Below are positions 8,859 through 16,008 of a DNA stretch of 64,000 bases, in pieces. A model generated the notes under the pieces. It was given only the letters and a program-made list of their open reading frames with translations, was not told where the DNA came from and did no database searches. Source of the DNA: Rhizobiales bacterium TNE-4 (GTDB taxonomy: Bacteria; Pseudomonadota; Alphaproteobacteria; Rhizobiales; Beijerinckiaceae); the NCBI GenBank assembly GCA_019083985.1, contig JAHRCV010000001.1, forward strand, positions 1,488,001 to 1,552,000, given 5' to 3'. Within the stretch, counting starts at the first letter, position 1. Every line of letters starts with the position of its first letter. A program made the translations under genes and the position numbers.

Positions 8859-9518
8859 ATGGCACGGTCCCGTCATCGACAAGACGGGATCACTCCAATG
8901 TGCCGCATCAACATCGCCCTCGCCGCTCTGGTCCTCGGCCTTATCACATCATCCGCCGAGGCTGCTCCTCGGGCGACCGATCTTCCGATCACCACCGCCG
9001 CCGCAACCACGGGTGAAGCCCGCCCCCCGATCGGCTATGTCGGGTTTTGCCTGCGTTATCCGGGCGAATGCAATGGCCATAGCGATGCCCGCCCGATCAA
9101 ACTCGATCAGGCAACGTGGACGCTGATCAACGCGGTCAATGACGACATCAACCGCCGCATTCAGCCCGTCACCGACAAAGATCATTGGGGCGTGGCCGAA
9201 CGCTGGGATCTACCCACCGACGGTCGAGGCGATTGCGAAGATTATGCCCTGCTCAAGCGGAAGATCCTGATTGAGAAGGGCCTGCCGGCTGGCGCCCTCT
9301 TGATGACCGTTGTCATTGACCGTGAGGGCGCAGGTCATGCCGTGCTGACCGTGGTGACCGACCGCGGTGACTACGTCCTCGACAATCAGGACGAGGCCAT
9401 TCTGCCATGGACGCACACCGGCTATCGCTTCGTGAAACGCCAGTCGATGCATGACCCGAATGTCTGGGCTCTGATCGGTGCGCCCGCGCGCGACCCCGTC
9501 GCAACAGCCGCTCGCTAA
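8859..9518 (+). CDS. LapG-like transglutaminase-type cysteine peptidase (BTLCP), copy 1
   Basis: Predicted exported cysteine protease of the bacterial transglutaminase-like (BTLCP) family. LapG of Pseudomonas, the characterised member, cleaves a large surface adhesin under c-di-GMP control. The catalytic triad is intact: C126 in RGDCEDYA, H160 in AGHAVLTV and D175 in YVLDNQ. A signal peptide spans roughly residues 14-36 (CRINIALAALVLGLI, cleavage near AEA). The ATG at 8859 has AAAGGAG only 3 nt upstream, so the ATG at 8898, which gives a neater signal peptide, is possible. A paralogue follows 152 bp later. No LapD-like receptor or LapA-like adhesin lies nearby. Confidence 0.85.
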   Translation: MARSRHRQDGITPMCRINIALAALVLGLITSSAEAAPRATDLPITTAAATTGEARPPIGYVGFCLRYPGECNGHSDARPIKLDQATWTLINAVNDDINRRIQPVTDKDHWGVAERWDLPTDGRGDCEDYALLKRKILIEKGLPAGALLMTVVIDREGAGHAVLTVVTDRGDYVLDNQDEAILPWTHTGYRFVKRQSMHDPNVWALIGAPARDPVATAAR

Positions 9519-9592
9519 GGCTGGAGCGCGTTGGATCGAAGCACGCAAACGGCGGGTGTAAGTTGCATCACCGCTTCACCACACCCGTCACA

Positions 9593-9607
9593 TTAACCCT
9601 TAATTAA
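9593..9607 (+). promoter_or_regulatory. CtrA-type box, distal
   Basis: TTAA (9593-9596), 7 bp, TTAA (9604-9607). This matches the alphaproteobacterial CtrA consensus TTAA-N7-TTAA. It lies 63 bp upstream of the second BTLCP start and 33 bp before another full box. Two exact matches within 63 bp in a GC-rich genome are unlikely by chance. Confidence 0.6.
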
Positions 9608-9639
9608 GGATCGCCTTGCGCTCGATCTCGTTTTCGACG

Positions 9640-9655
9640 TTAATCTTTCGTTAAC
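9640..9655 (+). promoter_or_regulatory. CtrA-type box, proximal
   Basis: TTAA-TCTTTCG-TTAAC at 9640-9655, an exact match to the full CtrA consensus TTAA-N7-TTAAC. It ends 15 bp before the ATG at 9671. A site so close to the start could activate from around -35 if the leader is very short, or could repress. CtrA is the master cell-cycle regulator of alphaproteobacteria, so cell-cycle control of the following protease gene is the natural inference. Confidence 0.65.
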
Positions 9656-9670
9656 GAATGAGAGTTGGGC

Positions 9671-10324
9671 ATGCGGCACGTTGCGGCATTATTGGTGGGG
9701 CTTACGGTTCTGGCGTTCGGCGCGAGCGATGCCTTTGCGCGCGATCGCAAGGCCACGCGTGAACCCGTCAAGCAGCTCGTGGCATTGCCTGATACCTCCG
9801 CCCCGACGCTCGTCGCAGGCCTTGCGAAGCCGCCCATTGGTTGGGTCGATTTCTGCCAGACCCAGCCGCAGGATTGCCAGGTTGAGACCACTGAAGCCGC
9901 GGCCCTGCGCATTGATGCCAAGATCTGGACATTGATCACCCGCTTGAATCGGGAAGTGAATGCCTCGATCGAGCAGGTTGAAGATATTGAGCATTTCGGC
10001 GTGCTTGAGAAATGGGCCTATCCCGATGACGGGAAAGGCGACTGCGAAGACATCGTGCTCGAAAAGCGCCGCCGTCTGATGCAGGCCGGTATCCCGCGCT
10101 CCGCATTGCTGATCACCGTCGTCCGCGACGAACAGGGCGATGGCCACGCCGTCCTCACCTTGCGCACGGATCGTGGTGACTATGTGCTCGACAACAAGAC
10201 GAGCAAGATCAAGCCTTGGCAGGATACGCCCTACGCGTTCGTCAAGCGCCAGTCACAGCAGCATCCCGATATCTGGGTCACGCTCGACAGCCAGACCTCG
10301 CCGGTCGTCACCGCGAAGCGCTGA
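9671..10324 (+). CDS. LapG-like transglutaminase-type cysteine peptidase (BTLCP), copy 2
   Basis: Second BTLCP paralogue, 217 aa from the ATG at 9671 (a TTG two codons earlier is unlikely). It has a signal peptide (RHVAALLVGLTVLAFGASDA, then FA). The triad is complete: C125 in KGDCEDIV, H159 in DGHAVLTL and D174 in YVLDNKT. It shares with copy 1 the segments PPIGWVDFC/PPIGYVGFC, TDRGDYVLDN and FVKRQS, so the two arose by duplication. The central helices differ, which would allow different substrates. Unlike copy 1 it has its own upstream region with two CtrA-type boxes, so it may be a separately timed version of the same activity. Confidence 0.86.
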   Translation: MRHVAALLVGLTVLAFGASDAFARDRKATREPVKQLVALPDTSAPTLVAGLAKPPIGWVDFCQTQPQDCQVETTEAAALRIDAKIWTLITRLNREVNASIEQVEDIEHFGVLEKWAYPDDGKGDCEDIVLEKRRRLMQAGIPRSALLITVVRDEQGDGHAVLTLRTDRGDYVLDNKTSKIKPWQDTPYAFVKRQSQQHPDIWVTLDSQTSPVVTAKR

Positions 10325-10367
10325 GCCTTTCTCAAGCCCCGTCTAGACTAGACACACGATTAAACGT

Positions 10368-10661
10368 GTGTATATTTATTGCGTGACCCTCGAATGGGAT
10401 GACCCCAAACGCAAATGGACGCTGGCGGAACGCGGGCTCGATTTTGCCAGCATTGCTTCGGTCGACTGGACGCTTGCCCTGACGGTCGAAGGCAATCGTT
10501 CGGACTATGCCGAGCAGCGCTTTGTCACCGTAGCGCCCATTCGAGGCAGGCTTTGCGTTTTTGCGTGGTGCTGGCGCGGCGATGCCATGCGCATCATCAG
10601 TTTGCGCAAAGCCAATGACCGCGAAAGGAAACGCTATGCCAAAGCCCTTGATCGACCATGA
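10368..10661 (+). CDS. brnT: BrnT-family ribonuclease toxin
   Basis: Toxin of the BrnT/BrnA type II system, an RNase with a RelE-like fold. The family pattern is visible: LEWDDPKRKWTLAERGLDF at the start, then RFVTVAPIRGRLCVFAW, and RIISLRKANDRERKRYAK at the end. The start is uncertain: GTG at 10368 or GTG at 10383, neither with a good ribosome site; the second gives the more typical N-terminus. The gene overlaps the antitoxin start by 26 bp, the usual toxin-first brnT-brnA order. No mobile element is attached, so this is a stand-alone chromosomal pair. Confidence 0.85.
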   Translation: MYIYCVTLEWDDPKRKWTLAERGLDFASIASVDWTLALTVEGNRSDYAEQRFVTVAPIRGRLCVFAWCWRGDAMRIISLRKANDRERKRYAKALDRP

Positions 10662-10851
10662 CGGGGAAGTCTCCGATCTCGGTGACGCGTTCTTCGCACG
10701 GGCCAAGAGAGGGCGCCCGGCATTGCCGCCAGCGGCAAAAAAGCGGCGCGTGAATCTTATGCTCGACCCCGATGTCGCCGCAGAACTTCAGGAACGAGAA
10801 AACTCAAGCGCCTTCGTTAATGCACTTTTGCGTGAAAAGCTGGGCCTTTAG
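10636..10851 (+). CDS. brnA: BrnA-family antitoxin
   Basis: 71-residue antitoxin that would bind and neutralise BrnT and repress the operon. The C-terminal half reads as a ribbon-helix-helix DNA-binding region (KKRRVNLMLDPDVAAELQ, then SSAFVNALLREKLGL), preceded by the acidic and RGRPALPP linker typical of BrnA. The ATG at 10636 lies inside the toxin gene and has AAAGGAAA upstream. This start fits both the ribosome site and the family N-terminus (MPKPLIDHDGEVSDLGD). Confidence 0.85.
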   Translation: MPKPLIDHDGEVSDLGDAFFARAKRGRPALPPAAKKRRVNLMLDPDVAAELQERENSSAFVNALLREKLGL

Positions 10852-10865
10852 TGCAGCGCTGAGCC

Positions 10866-11396
10866 TCAATCGATCCGCTTGAGCCCGGCTGCGAACCGCT
10901 TCCAGTTCTTCACATAAGCTTCGGCTGACAAGGTCAGGCGGGCCGCGGCATCGGCATCGAGCGTGCGCACGGCGCGTGCAGGCGACCCAACGATCAGCGA
11001 GTTATCCGGAAATTCCTTACCCTCGGTGACCAGCGCATTGGCGCCGATCAGACAGTTCTTGCCGATCTTGGCACCATTCAGGATCGTCGCGCCCATGCCG
11101 ACCAGCGAATTGTCGCCGATGATGCAGCCATGCAGGATCGCCGAATGACCGATGGTGCAGTCTTTCCCAATAATCATGGGGAAGCCCATATCGGTATGCA
11201 GCACCGCCCCTTCCTGAACATTGGTGCGGTCGCCAATCTTGATCGGCTCATTATCGCCGCGCAGAACCGCACCAAACCAGATGCCGACATCGACGCCAAG
11301 GATCACGGAGCCGATCACATGGGCATCGGGGGCCACCCAGTAGGTGCCCTGCCCCTGCGTTTCGGGACGGCGGTCATCAAGGGCGTAGAGCGGCAT
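10866..11396 (-). CDS. Gamma-type carbonic anhydrase-like hexapeptide protein
   Basis: Left-handed beta-helix protein of the gamma carbonic anhydrase/YrdA/PaaY family, 176 aa. The three zinc histidines are in place: H67 in GAVLHTD, H84 in TIGHSAI and H89 in AILHGC. The hexapeptide turns are regular and GSPARAVRTLD ends the helix. The start is the ATG at 11396. Members are trimers that are often weak or inactive as carbonic anhydrases unless activated. DUF3126 lies 10 bp upstream in the same direction and cysE further upstream. Confidence 0.88.
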   Translation of the reverse strand: MPLYALDDRRPETQGQGTYWVAPDAHVIGSVILGVDVGIWFGAVLRGDNEPIKIGDRTNVQEGAVLHTDMGFPMIIGKDCTIGHSAILHGCIIGDNSLVGMGATILNGAKIGKNCLIGANALVTEGKEFPDNSLIVGSPARAVRTLDADAAARLTLSAEAYVKNWKRFAAGLKRID

Positions 11397-11406
11397 CGGT
11401 TTACCC

Positions 11407-11619
11407 TCAGTCTTCGAGATCGACGTCGAGGATCGACATGTTGAAGGCGTAGGAGCGGTCACCATCCTCGTCGTCAAGCGAGATGATGCCGATGAATTCG
11501 TCGCCAATCATCACTTCCGCCGAATCCGTCTTCTTCGGGCGCGCCACGACCTTGATCGATGCATTGCCGAACAGGCGGCGGAGATAGTCTTGCAGCTTTT
11601 GAAGCTCTTGCTTGTCCAT
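11407..11619 (-). CDS. DUF3126 family protein
   Basis: Small 70-residue protein of the alphaproteobacterial DUF3126 family (MDKQELQKLQDYLRRLFGN at the start, DEFIGIISLDDEDGDRSYAF near the end). It has no cysteines, signal peptide or membrane segment. Function is unknown. It sits between cysE and the gamma carbonic anhydrase-like gene, all on the minus strand, probably one transcript. Confidence 0.88.
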   Translation of the reverse strand: MDKQELQKLQDYLRRLFGNASIKVVARPKKTDSAEVMIGDEFIGIISLDDEDGDRSYAFNMSILDVDLED

Positions 11620-11697
11620 CGCGGAATCCTTTGCGGGGCCCGGCGGCCCGGTGGTTTCCGCTTGCCATGATCTTCGGCAACCCGCAAGCGGGCGCGT

Positions 11698-12522
11698 TTA
11701 GCCCTCGCCCTTCTCGGCCAAGATCTGGTCCATCGAGCGCGCGGGCTCCGCGCATCCCGCCTCGCCGACGACGCGCGCTGGAACACCGGCGACCGTCATG
11801 TTGCGTGGCACTGGCGCCAAAACCACCGAACCCGCCGCCACACGCGCGCATTGGCCGACTTCGATATTGCCGAGGATCTTTGCACCCGCCCCCAGCAATA
11901 CGCCTTGGCGGATCTTGGGATGACGATCACCGGTTTCCTTGCCGGTGCCGCCGAGCGTCACGCCCTGAAGGATCGAAACATTGTCCTCGATGACGGCCGT
12001 TGAACCGACAACAAGGCCTGTCGCATGATCGAGGAATACGCCCTTCCCGATGCGGGCGCCCGGGTGAATATCGGTCTGAAACACGGCGGACGAGCGGCTC
12101 TGGAGATAGAGCGCGAAATCCTTGCGGCCTTCCAGCCATAAGGCAGCAGCCAGCCGATGCGTCTGCAGCGCGTGGAACCCCTTGAAGTAGAGGAGCGGTT
12201 CGATCAGCCTCGTGCAAGCCGGATCGCGATCAAGCACCGCCATGAGATCGGCGCGGAAAGCCACGCCCAATTCGCGGTCTTTTTCCACCGCCTGCGTGAA
12301 GGCCCTCACGATGACATCTGCACGCAAAGCGGCATGGTCGAGCCGCGACGCGACGCGTGCGATCACCGCTTCTTCCAGAGAATGATGTTCAAGCACCGCC
12401 TCGACGACGAACCCCGCCATCGCAAGATCGCTGTCGACGATGGCCTGTGCGTCCGCACGAATGCGCTCCCAGATGGGATCGACGATCTCGATACGGGCGG
12501 CGGGACGCGAAACATGGCTCAT
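11698..12522 (-). CDS. cysE: Serine O-acetyltransferase
   Basis: Acetylates serine with acetyl-CoA to O-acetylserine, the carbon skeleton for cysteine. It has the N-terminal helical SATase domain (residues about 15-120: DPIWERIRADAQAIVDSD, YFKGFHALQTHRLA) and the left-handed beta-helix with the catalytic signature DIHPGARIGKGVFLDHATG and GVTLGGTGKETGDRHPKI. The start at 12522 has AGGAA about 8 nt upstream. At 274 aa it is normal. The upstream region contains a cluster of GANTC sites. Confidence 0.96.
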   Translation of the reverse strand: MSHVSRPAARIEIVDPIWERIRADAQAIVDSDLAMAGFVVEAVLEHHSLEEAVIARVASRLDHAALRADVIVRAFTQAVEKDRELGVAFRADLMAVLDRDPACTRLIEPLLYFKGFHALQTHRLAAALWLEGRKDFALYLQSRSSAVFQTDIHPGARIGKGVFLDHATGLVVGSTAVIEDNVSILQGVTLGGTGKETGDRHPKIRQGVLLGAGAKILGNIEVGQCARVAAGSVVLAPVPRNMTVAGVPARVVGEAGCAEPARSMDQILAEKGEG

Positions 12523-12597
12523 GGCTGAATTCCTGCTGACGTCCCCTGATAGCACAGAAGACCCGGTCTCGGCACGTCCCGCTCAGATGGTGCGCTT

Positions 12598-12680
12598 GAA
12601 TCAAACCGACAAGAGCTTGAATCGATTTCGTAGGCCGAGCCCGCAAGAGCCTGATTTGATTCAGGCTTCCCCGTTGAATC
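12598..12680. promoter_or_regulatory. GANTC cluster and inverted repeat between the hydrolase operon and cysE
   Basis: Four GANTC (CcrM methylation) sites occur in 83 bp: 12598-12602, 12619-12623, 12658-12662 and 12676-12680. The first two lie in a repeated GCTTGAATC (12594-12602 and 12615-12623). The third is inside a perfect inverted repeat GCCTGA-N6-TCAGGC (12649-12666), which covers the stop codon of the upstream hydrolase. The region is 76-158 bp before the cysE start, so it may act in cysE transcription. The hairpin has no T run and is a poor terminator. Confidence 0.4.
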
Positions 12681-13530
12681 GACGTGTGAGGAAAGCCAAC
12701 AGCGCATCCCCAAATGCATCGTTCCGGTCGCCCACCACCATATGGGCAGCCTCGGCAACATCCACCCATTCCGCATGCGGCACGAGAGCGAGAAAGGCCT
12801 TGGCTTCCGCTTCACCCACGAGTTCGCTCTGCCCGCCTCGCACCAAAAGGCAAGGCACATCGAGCTGCTTTGCGGCGCGCGTCGCCGCTGCGATCAACTC
12901 AGCCCGGCGGCTCTCAATGCCATGTTCGCCCAGCTGGAAACGCGGATCCCAATGCCAATGGTAACGCCCATCAGGGCGGAGCCGCAGGTTCTTCCGCAGC
13001 CCCTCAAGCGAACGCGGCTTTTCCCGATGCGGCAGATAGGTGGCGATGGCTTCGGCCGCCTCTTCTACCGAACCGAACCCGTCGTCCAAATGGGCCCGCA
13101 TGAAATCACGGACCTTTTTTAGCCCGTCGAGATTCATATCAGGCACGACATCGACCAGAACGAGGCCGGCGAAAAGGCCCGGTTCGGCATCCTGAGCCAG
13201 AAGTGCGGCGACCCCACCGAGCGACGCGCCGATGGCAATGGGCGCAAGCCCGGTCTCGGTCCGCAAGGCGCGCGCGACCGCTCCGGCATCACGGCCATAA
13301 TCGAAGAAATGGTAGCGGCCTGCCTCGTCCCAAGGGCTGTCGCCATGGCCACGCTGGTCGAGCCGCACCGCCATGAAGCCGGCTTGTGCCAAATCATGGC
13401 CGGTCTTGCGCCAAGCATGACGCGTCTGCCCACCGCCATGCAGCATGAGGACGGGACGACCCACGCCCTCGACGGATGCCGCCAGCCTGTGCCCGTCCGC
13501 CCCGGTGTAATGCCGCGTGGCGACGCTCAT
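12661..13530 (-). CDS. Alpha/beta hydrolase
   Basis: Cytoplasmic alpha/beta-hydrolase of 289 aa without a signal peptide. The oxyanion region is LMLHGGGQTRHAW, the nucleophile elbow is GASLGG, and the catalytic His is in EAAHMVVGD; RLDQRGHGDS precedes the elbow as in many esterases and lactonases. The sequence is close in style to C-C bond hydrolases and enol-lactone hydrolases, but the substrate cannot be set. The start overlaps the stop of the upstream hydrolase by 4 bp, so the two are cotranslated. Confidence 0.88.
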   Translation of the reverse strand: MSVATRHYTGADGHRLAASVEGVGRPVLMLHGGGQTRHAWRKTGHDLAQAGFMAVRLDQRGHGDSPWDEAGRYHFFDYGRDAGAVARALRTETGLAPIAIGASLGGVAALLAQDAEPGLFAGLVLVDVVPDMNLDGLKKVRDFMRAHLDDGFGSVEEAAEAIATYLPHREKPRSLEGLRKNLRLRPDGRYHWHWDPRFQLGEHGIESRRAELIAAATRAAKQLDVPCLLVRGGQSELVGEAEAKAFLALVPHAEWVDVAEAAHMVVGDRNDAFGDALLAFLTRRFNGEA

Positions 13531-14312
13531 TCCACCGCTTTCAGAAAATCGAGCACGGCCTGCCGGTGGGTCCGGTCGCCAACCGCCGTCGAATGATCGC
13601 GCCCCTCAATCGGGAAAGCCTTGGCATCGGACATCAAGGCGGCGAGCGGTTCGGGCGCACCAGCCACATCATCCTTGGTGCCAACAGAGATCAGCACCGG
13701 CACGCCGATACGGGCGACCTCGGCCTCGGTGAGAACCTGTCGTGAACCGCGGATGCAGGCAGCCATGGCCTTAAGATCCTGCCGGTTCTGCTCGGCAAAG
13801 GCGCGGAACATCCGCTGCATCGGATCGGTCAGATCAGCGAGCGAGGACGCTTCCATCGCATCGGCAATGCCGAGGGGCAGACCCACACCATGCACAAGGT
13901 GAATGCCAAGCCCGCCCAGAAGCGCTGCCTTCACGCGGCGCGGCTCATGAAGCGCGAGATGTGCCGTGATCCGCGCACCCATCGAATAACCCATGACGAA
14001 GGCCTGTTCGATGCCAAGATGATCCATTAGCCGGCGTACATCCTCGGCCATGATGTCCGATGAATAGGCCGCCGGATCGTAAAGCGCCTCGCTCTGGCCA
14101 TGGCCGCGATTATCATGCGCAATGACCCGGTAACCCGCCTGCGCCAGCGTTTTGACCCAGAGCGTATTGACCCAATTGACCTGATGGGTGGAGGCAAACC
14201 CATGCACCAGCATGATGGGTGTGCCTGAGCCCTCGCCCTGCGGGGGAACATCAATATAGGCGAGGCGAACGCCATTGGAGGCGAAGAATTCGACCGGAAG
14301 AGACTTCATCAT
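13527..14312 (-). CDS. Alpha/beta hydrolase, first of a coupled pair
   Basis: 261-residue alpha/beta-hydrolase. Motifs are IMLVHGFASTHQVNW, VIAHDNRGHGQSE, the nucleophile elbow GYSMGA, an acid residue in VGTKDD, and the catalytic His in EGRDHSTAV. There is no signal peptide. The gene overlaps the next hydrolase by 4 bp. The two are divergent enough (GYSMGA versus GASLGG) not to be a recent duplication. A role in fatty ester or small aliphatic ester hydrolysis is possible but unproven. Confidence 0.88.
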   Translation of the reverse strand: MMKSLPVEFFASNGVRLAYIDVPPQGEGSGTPIMLVHGFASTHQVNWVNTLWVKTLAQAGYRVIAHDNRGHGQSEALYDPAAYSSDIMAEDVRRLMDHLGIEQAFVMGYSMGARITAHLALHEPRRVKAALLGGLGIHLVHGVGLPLGIADAMEASSLADLTDPMQRMFRAFAEQNRQDLKAMAACIRGSRQVLTEAEVARIGVPVLISVGTKDDVAGAPEPLAALMSDAKAFPIEGRDHSTAVGDRTHRQAVLDFLKAVE

Positions 14313-14465
14313 GACGGGGCGAGCCTAAGGGCCGCCCCGGCCCTGGGCAAGGCGGGATCTCCCCAGCAAGTCGCAAACCCGCTCTGCCTTGAAACACTGG
14401 CGCGAGCGCCGCGATTCTGCTTAAAGATCACCGCAATTCGCCGACCTGCTCAGGAGCCACCCACC

Positions 14466-14714
14466 ATGGCCGACATGCACGTGCCGCATTTCAAGAACGA
14501 TCTCGGCATCGCCTCGATCCGCGTGGGCACCAAGGAATTCATGTGCGTTGGCGCGACACCGCCCTTCGATCATCCGCACATCTTCATCGACATGGGCGAT
14601 GATACCGAGACCGTCTGCCCCTATTGCTCGACGCTCTTCAAATATGACGCGAGCCTGCATGGCGGAGCGGAGCCAGCCTCCTGCCTCTACCATCCCGAAG
14701 ACGCCGCCGCCTGA
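14466..14714 (+). CDS. CHCC-type zinc-finger protein (NDUFS6-like)
   Basis: 82-residue protein of the zf-CHCC family, related to the zinc-binding domain of the NDUFS6 subunit of respiratory complex I. Candidate ligands are C27 in EFMCVG, a His in HPHIF, and C51 and C54 in TVCPYCSTLF. CAGGAG lies 9 nt before the ATG. In alphaproteobacteria this protein is encoded outside the nuo operon, as here. It is followed 21 bp later by an FAD monooxygenase gene with no evident functional link. Confidence 0.88.
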   Translation: MADMHVPHFKNDLGIASIRVGTKEFMCVGATPPFDHPHIFIDMGDDTETVCPYCSTLFKYDASLHGGAEPASCLYHPEDAAA

Positions 14715-14735
14715 CGCAATGATCTGCTGATCGTT

Positions 14736-15917
14736 ATGACAGACCGGCCTTTCATCATCGCGGGGGCCGGGATCGCCGGTCTGACTTTGGCGCTGACGCT
14801 GGCGCGCCAAAATCGCCCCGTCATGCTGATCGAGAAACGCAGCCGCATCGACGAACTCGGCGCAGGCCTGCAGATTTCGCCCAACGCCTCCCGCATCCTG
14901 ATCGAACTCGGTCTTGGTCCTGCGCTCTCCCGCGTCGCCGGTGAGCCGGACGAACTGATCGTGCGTGACGGCAAGACCGGCACGACGCTCGCCGGCATGG
15001 CCCAAGGCCAAGCAATGCGACAGACCTATGGCGCGCCCTATTGGCATATTCATCGCGCCGATCTGCAGACGGTTCTGCTCGATGCGGTGCGGAGCGAACC
15101 CGGCATCCAGCTTTCCTTTGGCCGCGCCATCGCGGGCCTCGAACAGAATGACACCGGTGTTCGCGTGCATACAGAAACGGCCAACGGCACGCAGGCGACG
15201 CTTGAGGGCAGCACCCTCATCGGTGCAGACGGCCTCTGGACACGCACCGCCGCCCTCCTCGGCGATGCATCTGAGCCGCGCTTCACCGGTTACACGGCGT
15301 GGCGTGCGACGCTGCCGATGGAGGAGGCGCCCGCACTTTTCCGTGCGAACGCCACCGGGCTCTGGCTCGGACCGAATTCCCATCTCGTGCATTATCCGCT
15401 GCGCAGCGGCCGTGTGCTCAACATTGTTGCCATTGTGAGCGACCGCAGCGCTGAACCCGGCTGGAGTCGCCCCGGCGACAAACAATCCTGCGAAGCGCGG
15501 TTCCGCCACTGGGCAGAACCCGTGCGCGCGCTGCTCTCGCATATTCCCGAATGGCACATCTGGTCGCTCTACGACCGACCGCCCCGCCCGCATGCGGCCT
15601 ATGGCCGCGCCACGCTTATTGGCGATGCGTTTCATCCCGTTCTGCCATTTCTTGCACAGGGCGCAGCGATGGCAATCGAAGACACGGCTGTTCTCGCTCG
15701 TAGCGTCTCACAGCACGACGACCTTGCGACAGCTTTCAAAGCCTATGTCACACAACGCATGCCGCGCGCCGCGCGGGTGCAACAAGAAGCACGCTTCAAC
15801 GGCAGGGTCTATCATTTGACCGCGCCTTTTTCGTGGGCCCGCAACTTTAAGTTGAAAAATACAAAGTCTGCAGATTTTGCACGACGCTATGCCTGGCTTT
15901 ACAGCCATCAAGCGTAA
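14736..15917 (+). CDS. FAD-dependent monooxygenase (salicylate/3-hydroxybenzoate hydroxylase-like)
   Basis: Class A flavoprotein aromatic hydroxylase fold, 393 aa. The FAD-binding GxGxxG is IAGAGIAGLTLALTLA, followed by LIEKRSRIDELGAGLQISPN. The second FAD motif is LIGDAFHPVLPFLAQGAAMA. The central DG motif is GADGLW. The closest style is the 6-hydroxynicotinate, salicylate and 3-hydroxybenzoate 6-hydroxylase group, but no ring-cleavage genes lie nearby, so the substrate is open. It may be cotranscribed with the CHCC protein upstream. Confidence 0.85.
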   Translation: MTDRPFIIAGAGIAGLTLALTLARQNRPVMLIEKRSRIDELGAGLQISPNASRILIELGLGPALSRVAGEPDELIVRDGKTGTTLAGMAQGQAMRQTYGAPYWHIHRADLQTVLLDAVRSEPGIQLSFGRAIAGLEQNDTGVRVHTETANGTQATLEGSTLIGADGLWTRTAALLGDASEPRFTGYTAWRATLPMEEAPALFRANATGLWLGPNSHLVHYPLRSGRVLNIVAIVSDRSAEPGWSRPGDKQSCEARFRHWAEPVRALLSHIPEWHIWSLYDRPPRPHAAYGRATLIGDAFHPVLPFLAQGAAMAIEDTAVLARSVSQHDDLATAFKAYVTQRMPRAARVQQEARFNGRVYHLTAPFSWARNFKLKNTKSADFARRYAWLYSHQA

Positions 15918-16008
15918 ACGCCGCCTTCATTTTGCTTTCATTATTTGAAAGGACTTTGCGTGCTTAGCTGGCATTTCAGTTGCGATTTTTTATTTTGGAC
16001 CCTTTGCC

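Noticed and set aside
14421-15635. A 404-codon open frame opposite the FAD monooxygenase and the CHCC protein
   Set aside because: It crosses two convincing plus-strand genes in antisense and has no domain or ribosome site.
15918-16008. AT-rich 91 bp before the type I secretion genes considered as a foreign-DNA boundary or origin element
   Set aside because: No repeats, DnaA boxes or integrase, and the downstream genes have codon use like the neighbours. It is most simply a promoter region.
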